Counted from the stretch's first letter, positions 26,215-34,556 are shown. The stretch is DNA of 46,962 nt from Methanotorris formicicus Mc-S-70 (GCF_000243455.1 NZ_AGJL01000004.1:1-46962), one strand, 5' to 3'. Made by a program: numbers and translations. The notes: generated by a model not told the origin, from the sequence alone.

Positions 26215-27300
26215 TTAATCCAATTTCCCAGTAATATTCACTTTATCAACACTCAACCCAAAAAACTTCTTATAGAACTCGTCTGCTTTGGTTTTAATGT
26301 TTAGATCTTTGAATTCCTCAGGGTGTAGAACTTTTGCAGTCCAATACAATCCAAGAATCCACTTTGGACATGGGTCAATCCAATTTTCTCCATCATTTGG
26401 TACGACATAAACCTTTTTATTTTTAACAGCATTTATCTTACTCCAAGCAGGATCATTGAGTATGTTTTCCTTAACTTTTCCTGCAGATTTTCCGTATTGA
26501 ATTATCAATATAACATCAGGATTCCAGTTTGCTACTTGTTCAACATTTATTGTCTTTTTTCCAGATAGATCTTTTGAAACACTCTCTCCCCCAGCCATCT
26601 CTACAAGTTTACTTTGAAACATATCTCCTCCAAAGGTTTTGTATGCCTTTGCCTTTCCACTATAGTATATAATAAGAACTTTTGGTTTTTCTTTGGTTTT
26701 CGAGATTCTTTTTTCTATATCTTCAGCATTAGTTTTGTAGTAGTTTATTATCTCATTAGCATAATCTTCTTTTTGAAACACTTTTCCCAATGTTTTTATT
26801 GTACTATAGATATCATCAATGCTCTCAACTTTTATACAAACAACTGGAACTCCAAGGCTTTCAAGTTGGTTAACATCTTTTTTGTTGGCTTGCCAATATG
26901 CTGCAATAACAAAATTTGGATCCTCCTTTTTTATTTCCTCAACATTTAATGTTCTGCCATTATTTGCCTTTTCTTCAGCCTTTGGATCTACTAATTTGTA
27001 AAATTTAGTTCCCCACATCCATCCAGCATAGTATTTACCCCCCTCCCCAAGGAGATAGATGAAAGAAGGACTTAAACCATAAACCGTTATAACTTTTTCA
27101 ACTGGCTCTTTAATTTTTACCTCTTTTCCAGTGGCATCGGTAATTGTTACAAAATTTTGAGTCGTTTTCTCAGCAGTAGTTTTTTCATCATTTTGAATAT
27201 TCATTGTTTTCTGTTCCATACAACCACATGCAATCACTCCAAGGATTAGAATTCCTATTAAAGGCAAGATTGTTATGATTCTTTTTAAATTATTTTTCAT
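26215..27300 (-). CDS. ABC importer substrate-binding lipoprotein (system 1)
   Basis: A 361-residue secreted lipoprotein. The signal MKNNLKRIITILPLIGILIL is followed by GVIACGC, with a lipidation cysteine and a disordered linker. A two-lobed FecB/BtuF-like domain follows: lobe one begins FVTITDATGKEVKI, and lobe two includes VNVEQ-like NWNPDVILI and PKWILGLYWTAKVLHP. I start it at ATG 27300 after GGGTGAT. An upstream in-frame start at 27363 would hide the signal peptide. Its C-lobe is visibly similar to the C-terminus of the cytoplasmic radical SAM fusion at 28.1-29.8 kb. The ligand is unknown. Confidence 0.9.
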   Translation of the reverse strand: MKNNLKRIITILPLIGILILGVIACGCMEQKTMNIQNDEKTTAEKTTQNFVTITDATGKEVKIKEPVEKVITVYGLSPSFIYLLGEGGKYYAGWMWGTKFYKLVDPKAEEKANNGRTLNVEEIKKEDPNFVIAAYWQANKKDVNQLESLGVPVVCIKVESIDDIYSTIKTLGKVFQKEDYANEIINYYKTNAEDIEKRISKTKEKPKVLIIYYSGKAKAYKTFGGDMFQSKLVEMAGGESVSKDLSGKKTINVEQVANWNPDVILIIQYGKSAGKVKENILNDPAWSKINAVKNKKVYVVPNDGENWIDPCPKWILGLYWTAKVLHPEEFKDLNIKTKADEFYKKFFGLSVDKVNITGKLD

Positions 27301-27399
27301 AGTAATCACCCAAACGGAATTATGCTTCCTTATGCCGTAAGATTTATTCCTATTCTTCACCAAGGGATTTATCCATTAAAATAATTACTATTTGTGATT

Positions 27400-27438
27400 A
27401 CTATTTAAATATTATGTTTATCAAAAATAATTAACATA
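27400..27438 (-). promoter_or_regulatory. Promoter and shared operator motif of importer system 1
   Basis: On the minus strand, ATGTTAATTATTTTTGATAA followed by ACATAAT (a loose inverted repeat ATGTT...AACAT) sits directly upstream of the TATA-like TTTAAATA. A near copy (about 32 of 38 bases) occupies the same position before operon 2 at 34388-34425. The direct repeat ATTACTATTT at 27384 and 27397 flanks the TATA box. This is probably the binding site of a common regulator. Confidence 0.6.
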
Positions 27439-27456
27439 TTTAGACAATTATAAAAA

Positions 27457-28053
27457 TTAAAAAAGAACTAAATGGTATCTTTTTGAAAAATCTTTAGCCA
27501 TTTTTATTGATTCTGGATAGTATTCTTTTAATTTTTTAATAATATCATCTCTTGTCGGGTATTTACTCCCAATTTTTAAGATTTTTATAATTTCATCTTT
27601 GACTTCGTGAACTTTCCAACTTGGAATCTCAACCGTCATGCAGAAATCTTCTTTATCAAATTTATTCCTTAAGATTGGAGAAATTGAAGCAATTAAGATG
27701 TTGTTCCCGATGTCTATAAGTGGAGGTACTTTTCTATCATTCCCTGTTAATTTTTTGTAAGATTCTTCTTTGTAGGTATGGAGTTCAAAATAGACGTTTG
27801 GTCTATACTTTTCAATAATCTTGATTAACGTCTTCCCTTCGATAGTTTCGTAATATTTTTCTGACAGTGTTGAGATGTATCTGCTATTTTCAACCAACTT
27901 TGGAACAACCACTACATTACCAACGTAATTATCTTCTCTCAATAAATTTACAAAATCTTTAAGCACAATTTCTGTAAATTTTCCTTCATTTCCATGTAAT
28001 CCTCCAACAAACAACTTTGTTGTTCCATTACCTTTAAATTCAAAGATTTCCAT
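27457..28053 (-). CDS. DUF2119-like zinc carboxypeptidase/deacylase-fold protein
   Basis: A 198-residue cytoplasmic protein resembling DUF2119. It carries the zinc-ligand pattern of the M14/AspA-AstE hydrolases: GGLHGNEG (H20, E23), FELHTYKE (H92) and a possible catalytic glutamate in TVEIPSW (E141). It could remove an acyl, amide or amino-acid side group from a small molecule (inference). I start it at ATG 28053, three bases after GTGAG. That site overlaps the stop of the radical SAM fusion, so translation is coupled. A longer frame to 28176 lies inside the fusion gene and is rejected. It is last in the enzyme operon. Confidence 0.7.
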   Translation of the reverse strand: MEIFEFKGNGTTKLFVGGLHGNEGKFTEIVLKDFVNLLREDNYVGNVVVVPKLVENSRYISTLSEKYYETIEGKTLIKIIEKYRPNVYFELHTYKEESYKKLTGNDRKVPPLIDIGNNILIASISPILRNKFDKEDFCMTVEIPSWKVHEVKDEIIKILKIGSKYPTRDDIIKKLKEYYPESIKMAKDFSKRYHLVLF

Positions 28054-28057
28054 ACTC

Positions 28058-29779
28058 TCACTTGTAGAATGAACGGTTTGAGATTTCAAAAGATGTTTCA
28101 TAAAACCTTTCATAAAACTCATTAGCCTCTTTTTGAATATTAAAGTTATAGATTTTTGGATATATCTTATTTGCAATGAACATCAAACCTAAAATCCACT
28201 TTGGACTTCCAAAATCCCATCCAACTGGTAATCTGTAAATCTTTTTATCTTTCAATGCCTTTATAGAAATACTATGCTTATTACAATATTCAATGAAATC
28301 ATCCTCTGGGCAGGATAAAAATCCTGAGATAAATACAACATCCGGATTTAGTTTATTTAATTCTTCAACTGAAATATTTACACCAGGTTTTCCCTTTCTC
28401 TTTATCTCTTTATTTAAACTCCTTCCACCTACAAACTCTACAAGTTTATTTTCAAATCTACTCCCATTTAAAGCAAATAATGGATAACCCATTGAATAAT
28501 ATACATTTACTACCTTTTTTATTTTTTCCCTTATTTTTTCTATTTCTTTCATCTTTTTGATGATATAATTTATTAGTTCTTCTGCATTTTCCTCATTTTT
28601 GGCTAATTTACCTACATATCTAACGACATTCAAATAATCATATAACGTTTTTTCTCCTCCCCATACCTCATGAAATTCCTTCATGAATGATTCATTTAAT
28701 GTTTCTTTCCAAATATTGCCTATTGTTTCTTTATCTTTTACACCAATAGCAGTTAATATTGCTAAAATCATCTCCATTGCCCTTGTAATTCTATACCCTC
28801 CAAAAAATCCCTCTTCATCAAATACACTTTCACTTATCTTTCCTACAATTTTTATCTTATGATAATCTTTGGTATATTCCAAAATTCTTGCCCCCATTGG
28901 ACCGTAGAACTCTCTCTTTATAATTATTTTCCCATTTTTTGTTGTATTTAGATATTCTGTTCCGGGAGAGTTGAAAAGATAAACATAATCCAAATATGCC
29001 CTAAGTTCTTCACATACCTTTTCTGCTTCCTTTATACTTGGTTCTAAATGCATATCTACATCACCAAGAGGAATAAAACGCATAATTTGAAGAGGAATAT
29101 CTCTTGAAATAGAGGAGAGGGATTTAGCTATATCTATTATTTCGTTTTCTTTTCCTTTGATATATGGAACAGAAACTTCAAAATGAATATTATTTTTGTA
29201 TAAGATTTTTATATTCCTAAATATTGGCTCTGCCGATGGAACTTTGCAGAATTCTTGGTAAATCTTATCAGAAAATCCTTTTAAACCAACATTTACAAAA
29301 TCCAAATAAGGAGTTAATTCTCTCAAAGATTCTTCAGTAAAATATAGATTTGTTGAACAACCTACAAACAAGTTATTTTCTTTTACCAATTTTGCAAGTT
29401 CTTTAAAGGAGTGATGTGAAACTATTGGATCATTAATACAGAATGTTATGCCAATGCAGTTTTCATCCTTTGCCTTTTTTATAATTCTTTCTGGTGGAAT
29501 CTTTTTGAGAATTTCTGAAGCAGATTCTACATTTTTGATTAAAACTTCAGATATACAGCCAGTACATTTGAAATTGCATCCAATACTGCTTATTTGCAAA
29601 ACTTTATGTCTCGGATAGAAGTGGAGTATTGGCATCGTCTCAATAGAGATGGGAAATAAAAATAAATAACTATGGGGGAATCTCTCAATTATTTTTCCAT
29701 TTTTATTAGTATACATTCCGCATCTTCCAGTTCTTCCTTCTAAAATTTCACATCTAAACTCACATATATTGCATCTCAT
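28058..29779 (-). CDS. Radical SAM (PflA-like) enzyme fused to a cytoplasmic substrate-binding domain
   Basis: A 573-residue protein without signal peptide. Residues 1-25 carry four cysteines (C3, C6, C10, C20) in the pattern seen ahead of AmmeMemoRadiSam/PflA-like enzymes. ILHFYPRHKVLQISSIGCNF then leads into the SAM cluster motif CNFKCTGC (C68, C72, C75). The radical SAM barrel ends near residue 270. From about 290 to 565 it resembles a FecB/BtuF-type binding protein: GSPKWILGLMFIANKIYP here matches CPKWILGLYWTAKVLHP of the system-1 lipoprotein. Thus a normally extracellular ligand-binding fold is joined to an enzyme inside the cell. I infer it captures the imported compound for radical chemistry. 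The reaction is unknown. Confidence 0.8.
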   Translation of the reverse strand: MRCNICEFRCEILEGRTGRCGMYTNKNGKIIERFPHSYLFLFPISIETMPILHFYPRHKVLQISSIGCNFKCTGCISEVLIKNVESASEILKKIPPERIIKKAKDENCIGITFCINDPIVSHHSFKELAKLVKENNLFVGCSTNLYFTEESLRELTPYLDFVNVGLKGFSDKIYQEFCKVPSAEPIFRNIKILYKNNIHFEVSVPYIKGKENEIIDIAKSLSSISRDIPLQIMRFIPLGDVDMHLEPSIKEAEKVCEELRAYLDYVYLFNSPGTEYLNTTKNGKIIIKREFYGPMGARILEYTKDYHKIKIVGKISESVFDEEGFFGGYRITRAMEMILAILTAIGVKDKETIGNIWKETLNESFMKEFHEVWGGEKTLYDYLNVVRYVGKLAKNEENAEELINYIIKKMKEIEKIREKIKKVVNVYYSMGYPLFALNGSRFENKLVEFVGGRSLNKEIKRKGKPGVNISVEELNKLNPDVVFISGFLSCPEDDFIEYCNKHSISIKALKDKKIYRLPVGWDFGSPKWILGLMFIANKIYPKIYNFNIQKEANEFYERFYETSFEISNRSFYK

Positions 29780-29783
29780 ATTT

Positions 29784-30401
29784 TCACTCTTTTTTTATTA
29801 AAATCCATAAGCCAGAATCATTATTTATAATTTTGTAATTTGGAATGCCTGCTTTATTTAGGATTTCTTTTAATAACTCTTTGTTATGGTTCCCCATCCT
29901 TGACTTTACTTCATTGTCCCAATTTGGATTTCTTTTCCTCATTTCAGCGAATATCTTTTCCTTCAACTCCTTATTTCCAAAACCTCCTCCAATATGTGCC
30001 ATTCCTTCTGGTTTTAAGACCCTATAAATCTCTTTAAATGCTTTTACCTTATCTTCCCAAAAAAACATTGAACCCCTACTGATAATCAAATCTGCAAAAT
30101 TATCTTTAAATGGCATATTATGCACATCCCCAAGAATTGGAATGATTTTGCCGTCTAATTTTTCCTCTTTGGTATATTTCTCTGTAAGTTTAAGCATATC
30201 TTCTGAAATATCCAATGCATAAACCTTTAAATTGGTTATTTTTGCAATACCTCTTGCCAAAGCTCCAGTACCAGTTCCTAAGTCAATACAAATCCCATCC
30301 TTTATATTTGTTCTTTCTACAATCTGTTTTGCAATAACCGGATAAATTGGAGCAAATATATTCCTTACAATCTCATCAAAATCCTTATAATCATCTTTCA
30401 C
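29784..30401 (-). CDS. Class I SAM-dependent methyltransferase (UbiE-like)
   Basis: A 205-residue methyltransferase. Motif I is CIDLGTGTGALARGIAK, motif II is around VYALDISEDML, and ADLIISRGSMFFWEDKVKAF followed by VLKPEGMAHIGGG fits small-molecule methyltransferases of the UbiE/Methyltransf_11 type. The start is GTG 30401 in the context GGTGGGAATGTGAAA, overlapping the end of the upstream methyltransferase by 11 bases. The stop precedes the radical SAM fusion by four bases. All of this implies one polycistronic message. The acceptor is unknown; the context suggests the imported compound. Confidence 0.85.
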   Translation of the reverse strand: MKDDYKDFDEIVRNIFAPIYPVIAKQIVERTNIKDGICIDLGTGTGALARGIAKITNLKVYALDISEDMLKLTEKYTKEEKLDGKIIPILGDVHNMPFKDNFADLIISRGSMFFWEDKVKAFKEIYRVLKPEGMAHIGGGFGNKELKEKIFAEMRKRNPNWDNEVKSRMGNHNKELLKEILNKAGIPNYKIINNDSGLWILIKKE

Positions 30402-31233
30402 ATTCCCACCACATAACTGCCACTTTATTATTGACTATAAACTTCCCATCCTCCGACTTTTCTATTAAATAGTTCTTTATTTTTTCTTTAACTTTTTCAT
30501 CTACCTCCTTAAACCTCCCAATAAAACTTGCCACATACCTTATTTCCTCTTCTAAATTTCTTTCAATCGTATAATCAAAATATCTAACCTCTACCAATCT
30601 TCCCCACTCTCTTAAGATAACATAGGCAAAGTAATCTGCATCTGGCTCAAATTCCCCCATATATGGTTTATCTAAAATTTTTTCATAGATTTCCTTTACA
30701 ATATTGTCTCTTCCACATGGTTGGATGATTGAGCAGTATTTTTTTGATAAGTATTCCATTTTCTCCAAATGTTTTTCTAAATCATCAACCATCCAAAAGA
30801 AATGGGAACAAACTACCAAATCAAATTTATCAAATCTGCCAATATCTATACTATCCCAATCTTCGTTGATAATTTCCACATTTTTTATGTTATTTTCTTT
30901 TAGATTTTCTTTTAAATGCTCTATATTCATTTTTGATATATCAACACCTACAACCTTTTTCACGTTCTTTGCCAACGGAATGGTTAATGTTCCTGGACCT
31001 GTTCCAACCTCTAAAACATTGAAATTATCAAACCCCTCTAAATTTTCCTTTAGAATTTCAACTGACTTTCTTCCATATTCGTAATTCCTCTGCTTTATTC
31101 TGTTTGAAAAATCATCCGATAATTTCTTAAAGAACTCATTATCATAGGTTACTTTTGGTTTTCCCTTCCTCTCACTTTTTATTTTTTTCCAGGTGTCTTT
31201 TATATTTATTCTATATTTTAGCATCCTTTTCAT
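30391..31233 (-). CDS. Class I SAM-dependent methyltransferase
   Basis: A 280-residue methyltransferase with motif I VLEVGTGPGTLTIPLAKNVK and the acidic motif II VVGVDISKMNIEHLKENL, and FDLVVCSHFFWMVDDLEKHL near the active site. The N-terminal 60 residues are basic and helical. The C-terminus continues with an alpha/beta addition ending VMWWECER. It starts at ATG 31233 after GGTGATAGC. It lies between the system-2 ATPase (8-base gap) and the second methyltransferase (overlap), so it belongs to the same operon. It differs clearly from its neighbour, so the pair probably act on different positions or intermediates. Confidence 0.85.
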   Translation of the reverse strand: MKRMLKYRINIKDTWKKIKSERKGKPKVTYDNEFFKKLSDDFSNRIKQRNYEYGRKSVEILKENLEGFDNFNVLEVGTGPGTLTIPLAKNVKKVVGVDISKMNIEHLKENLKENNIKNVEIINEDWDSIDIGRFDKFDLVVCSHFFWMVDDLEKHLEKMEYLSKKYCSIIQPCGRDNIVKEIYEKILDKPYMGEFEPDADYFAYVILREWGRLVEVRYFDYTIERNLEEEIRYVASFIGRFKEVDEKVKEKIKNYLIEKSEDGKFIVNNKVAVMWWECER

Positions 31234-31241
31234 GCTATCAC

Positions 31242-32027
31242 CTAAACCACTAAATTTTCCAATTTTGGTAGGATAATCTTGCGATTGTAATTTATTCTTG
31301 GCATTTCAATGTCCATATCATAAAGTTTTCTAAGATTTTCAAGTGTCATAACCTCATTAACATCTCCAAAACCTATTATCTTCCCTCTCTTCAACATCAC
31401 AATTTTGTCTGAGAATATTGACGCTAAGTTTGGGTCGTGTAAAGTTATAATGGAGGATAATTTATTGTTTTTTACTATTTCTCTCATTTTACTCAAAACC
31501 ATGTATTGATTTTTGAAGTCTAAGTGATTTGTTGGCTCATCCAACAGTAGGATTTTTGGTTCTTGTGCCAATGCCCTCGCTATCAGTACAAGTTTTTTCT
31601 GCCCTCCACTTAGTTGAGTGTATGGTTTATACATTAACTCTCCAATGCCAATAATCTCAATGCATCTTTTGGCTATTTTAACGTCTTTTTTGGAGGGTTT
31701 GGAAAGCATTCCAATGTATGGGGCTCTCCCCATTAAGACGATATCCAAAACCGTATATGGAAAAGGAGAATTATGCTCCTGTGGTAAAAATGATATCTTT
31801 TTAGCAAGTTCTTTTTCAGTTAAATTATCAATATTTTCATTTTCTACAATAATAACTCCTCTTTTAGGTCTCAAGAGTTTGTCAATACATTTTAATAGTG
31901 TTGATTTTCCTGAACCATTGGGACCCAATAATGTGCATATCTCTCCCTTTTTTAATGAGAATGTAATGTCTTTTAGAATCTCAATGGATTTACTATATTC
32001 AAAGTTTAGATTTTCAACCTTCAACAT
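31242..32027 (-). CDS. ABC importer ATPase, FecE/BtuD type (system 2)
   Basis: A 261-residue ATPase. Walker A is GPNGSGKST, signature LSGGQK, Walker B KILLLDEPT and the switch region ITLHDPN. It is close to the system-1 ATPase throughout (for example FPYTVLDIVLMGRAP against FPYTVFDTVLMGRNP), suggesting that the two importers arose by duplication. It overlaps the permease gene by seven bases and is followed after eight bases by the first methyltransferase. Confidence 0.92.
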   Translation of the reverse strand: MLKVENLNFEYSKSIEILKDITFSLKKGEICTLLGPNGSGKSTLLKCIDKLLRPKRGVIIVENENIDNLTEKELAKKISFLPQEHNSPFPYTVLDIVLMGRAPYIGMLSKPSKKDVKIAKRCIEIIGIGELMYKPYTQLSGGQKKLVLIARALAQEPKILLLDEPTNHLDFKNQYMVLSKMREIVKNNKLSSIITLHDPNLASIFSDKIVMLKRGKIIGFGDVNEVMTLENLRKLYDMDIEMPRINYNRKIILPKLENLVV

Positions 32028-33010
32028 ACTATCGCCTTTTTTTGTACGTGGTAGAGATAGGCAAAGAATGGGGCTCCAACAAATGATGTTAAAATCCCAA
32101 TTGGAACTTCTCCAGTTGTTATTGTCCTTGCCAAATCATCGGTAATAAGTAAAAATATTCCTCCCAATAAGATACTCGTTGGAATCACTTTTGTATTATC
32201 TACTCCAACTATCAAACGGGATATATGGGGAATTACAAGCCCAACCCACCCAACAATGCCAACAACGCTAACTGCTGATGCCGTTATGAGTGTGGCCATA
32301 AATATTATAATTTTTCTTGATTTATCAATATCAATGCCTAAAGATCTTGCCTCTTCATCACTCATTGACATCACATTTAGATGCCATCTCATTGCACATA
32401 AAATGGAAATACCAACTATAATAATTGCCAATACCACCCAACTATCCCAATCAACGCCTGAAAAACTCCCCATAATCCAAAATATAATTGAAGGTAACTG
32501 ACTTTCAGTATCTGCAAAGTATTTTGTTATTCCTAACAACGCCTGAAAGAATGAATTTACAATTACTCCACATATTACCAAACTAAGTATAGATAACCTT
32601 CCTTTTTCTCTTGCAAGAAGATAAGCAATTAAAGTTGCCATTATACCAAATATAAAGGCAGATATTTGGATAATATAAATGTTCTGATTTAGAAGGATAG
32701 CCAATGCCGCTCCAAATGCTGAACCAGAGGAAGTTCCCAATATGTAAGGAGAGACAAGGGGATTCTTAAATGTACTTTGATATACAGCACCTGCCACACT
32801 TAAACCACTCCCTACAATAATGGCAAACAATATTCTTGGCAATCTTATATCGTAGATAACCGTATTGTAGGTATCTGAAACATTTTCCCCTAAAATTGTA
32901 TCAATAACATCTTTGGGGGACATGGGAAATGTTCCTAAAAATAAAGATAAAAAGCCAGTAAAAATTAGAGTTAAGATTAGAATAATTAATACCATTACTG
33001 ATTTTTCCAT
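32021..33010 (-). CDS. ABC importer permease, FecCD/BtuC type (system 2)
   Basis: A 329-residue membrane permease with about ten helices and family segments IRLPRILFAIIVGSGLSVAG, LGTSSGSAFGAALAI and GIVGWVGLVIPHISRLIVG. A coupling segment, DEEARSLGIDIDK, parallels that of system 1. It overlaps the end of the binding-protein gene by 16 bases and the ATPase gene by seven, so the three are translated as a unit. Confidence 0.92.
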   Translation of the reverse strand: MEKSVMVLIILILTLIFTGFLSLFLGTFPMSPKDVIDTILGENVSDTYNTVIYDIRLPRILFAIIVGSGLSVAGAVYQSTFKNPLVSPYILGTSSGSAFGAALAILLNQNIYIIQISAFIFGIMATLIAYLLAREKGRLSILSLVICGVIVNSFFQALLGITKYFADTESQLPSIIFWIMGSFSGVDWDSWVVLAIIIVGISILCAMRWHLNVMSMSDEEARSLGIDIDKSRKIIIFMATLITASAVSVVGIVGWVGLVIPHISRLIVGVDNTKVIPTSILLGGIFLLITDDLARTITTGEVPIGILTSFVGAPFFAYLYHVQKKAIVC

Positions 33011-34122
33011 GGGAAGTCACCATATATTTTGATATCCTTACCCAACTCTAAGCCCCAGAACGTTTTATAGTAATATTCCGCTTCATAGGTTATGTTCAAA
33101 TCCTTAAATTTATCTGGATGCAATAACTTAGCAGTCCATAATAACCCCAAACTTGATTTTTCTGGTGCATACCATGTTGAATATCTCACTTTTCCATCGT
33201 AAGGGACAATATATACTCTTCTATTTTTAACAGCATTTATATCTTTGAGTTTTTCATTTGAATAGATATATTCTTTAGTTCCTCCACTTCCAATCAATAT
33301 TATATCTGGATTCCATTTTAGAATATCCTCAATGGATATCTGCCCAAATTGCCCAGTAACATTTTCTGCAACATCAATACCTCCCGCCTTTGTAATTATA
33401 TCATGAACAAGAGTGTTAAATTTCCCACCAGAAGTTAATTTATTTCCATAAGGTCCTTGATAACTTAAATAAAGAACTTTTGGTCTTTCTTTGACATTTT
33501 TTGTTCTATTTACACAATTAATCCTACTTTTGTAATAATCAATAAACATCTTTGCATCTTTTTCATGATTTGTTGCTTTACCCAAAATTTCAACGCTTTT
33601 TAATAACTCACCCATATTTCCAAAACTACCTGCTACACCAATAACTGGAATTCTCTTTTTCTCAATCATACTGCATGATTTTGCAGCATACATATTCACA
33701 ACAAAGTCTGATTTTGTTGCAAGTATTGTTTCTATATTTGGATTTCCAGGATAGCCTACATCAGCACATCTTTTTTTAAAATCAGGATCTACTTTTAATA
33801 TTAAATTTCCAGAGAAATAGGGGTCTTTTTTAGCACCAAAACCAGGATATCCTACAAGTCCATTTTGAGCATGAATTATATAGAAAAATGGCAATGCCAT
33901 GGGGAATAAACAAACATATCTTGAAGCATTTGCAGGAATTTTTACCTCTTTTCCTCGAAGATCCGTAATTACTATGAATTTTGTGCTTTCTTCATTTGAT
34001 GCATAGGTAGTTTCTTTTGTATTTTGGGTTGATGAGGATGTTTTCTCCATACAACCACATAACAACACTCCAAAAATTAAAATAAACAAAATAAATGGAG
34101 ATAATATTTTTTTCAATTTCAT
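32995..34122 (-). CDS. ABC importer substrate-binding lipoprotein (system 2)
   Basis: A 375-residue lipoprotein. The signal MKLKKILSPFILFILIFGVL ends in LCGC, followed by a Ser/Thr-rich linker and a two-lobed FecB/BtuF-like domain starting KFIVITDLRGKEVKIP. It is related to the system-1 protein (INAVKNRRVYIVPYDGK, LGLLWTAKLLHPDKFKDLNI) but has diverged more, and its binding region contains extra cysteines (CADVGYPG, KSCSMIEKK). It may therefore prefer a different form of the ligand. It starts at ATG 34122 after GGGTGA. Confidence 0.9.
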   Translation of the reverse strand: MKLKKILSPFILFILIFGVLLCGCMEKTSSSTQNTKETTYASNEESTKFIVITDLRGKEVKIPANASRYVCLFPMALPFFYIIHAQNGLVGYPGFGAKKDPYFSGNLILKVDPDFKKRCADVGYPGNPNIETILATKSDFVVNMYAAKSCSMIEKKRIPVIGVAGSFGNMGELLKSVEILGKATNHEKDAKMFIDYYKSRINCVNRTKNVKERPKVLYLSYQGPYGNKLTSGGKFNTLVHDIITKAGGIDVAENVTGQFGQISIEDILKWNPDIILIGSGGTKEYIYSNEKLKDINAVKNRRVYIVPYDGKVRYSTWYAPEKSSLGLLWTAKLLHPDKFKDLNITYEAEYYYKTFWGLELGKDIKIYGDFPWKNQ

Positions 34123-34126
34123 AAAT

Positions 34127-34318
34127 TCACCCTCTTATACTTATATTATATGCTTCATTTGCCCAATAATCTAAAATTTTTCTTGTATTTCCTCTATTTT
34201 TATCCCTCTTCATCCTTGCCATTTGTTTTAATATTTTAACGGTGTTTTTCATCTCTTCTTCAGTCATAAACGGGGCTTTTAAAAGTATTTCTATGGCTCT
34301 TTTATCGATTTCATCCAT
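34127..34318 (-). CDS. Small basic helical protein heading the importer-enzyme operon
   Basis: A 63-residue, highly charged, helical protein (begins MDEIDKRAIEILLKAPFMTE; ends AYNISIRG). No signal peptide, membrane helix, cysteine motif or confident DNA-binding fold is seen. The gene is credible because GTGAT lies just before its ATG and it is followed four bases later by the system-2 lipoprotein gene. It is the first gene after the shared operator. It may be a small regulator or adaptor for the locus. I recognise no family. Confidence 0.6.
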   Translation of the reverse strand: MDEIDKRAIEILLKAPFMTEEEMKNTVKILKQMARMKRDKNRGNTRKILDYWANEAYNISIRG

Positions 34319-34351
34319 AATATCACTGAAATTAAATGTAGTTACTATTAA

Positions 34352-34366
34352 TGTAATCTGATTACA
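34352..34366. promoter_or_regulatory. Perfect 15-bp palindrome in the operon-2 leader
   Basis: TGTAATC-T-GATTACA is a perfect palindrome about 35 bases upstream of the first gene of operon 2 and downstream of its TATA box, a position suited to a repressor operator. Half-sites of the same kind (GTAATCAC, GTGATTAC) occur in the system-1 promoter and leader around 27301 and 27394. Confidence 0.5.
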
Positions 34367-34387
34367 AAATATTAATTATTAGAACTC

Positions 34388-34425
34388 ACTATTTAAGCAT
34401 TATGTTAACCAAAAATAATATACAT
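34388..34425 (-). promoter_or_regulatory. Promoter and shared operator motif of importer-enzyme operon 2
   Basis: On the minus strand, ATGTATATTATTTTTGGTTA followed by ACATAATGC precedes the TATA-like CTTAAATAGT. It aligns with the system-1 promoter motif at 27400-27438 over about 38 bases with only six or seven differences, including the conserved core ATTATTTTTG. Its placement just upstream of TATA fits an activator site or a BRE-proximal repressor site. Confidence 0.6.
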
Positions 34426-34430
34426 TTTTG

Positions 34431-34556
34431 CTAAAACTCTATTAATAATGAAGGAACTGATTTTATCAATATATCTTTATATTTAACTGCAGAGATTCCC
34501 ATCAACATTAATCCAATAAATAATACAAACGGTTCTACAATCCCAAAACTATGCAT
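34431..34556 (-). CDS. 41-residue membrane peptide next to the ModA-like lipoprotein
   Basis: An open frame from ATG 34556 to TAG, with a strong site GAGGTGAGG upstream. The peptide begins MHSFGIVEPFVLFIGLMLMG and has one membrane helix (about residues 8-25) with a short polar tail. The start lies five bases after the ModA-like gene's stop, on the same strand, so the two are probably co-translated. The stop lies just before the operon-2 operator. No family is recognised. It could be a tiny partner subunit or a truncated permease. Confidence 0.5.
   Translation of the reverse strand: MHSFGIVEPFVLFIGLMLMGISAVKYKDILIKSVPSLLIEF

Noticed and set aside
28054-28176. Longer start of the DUF2119-like gene
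   Set aside because: It is contained in the radical SAM fusion gene. A good GTGAG site precedes the inner ATG at 28053.
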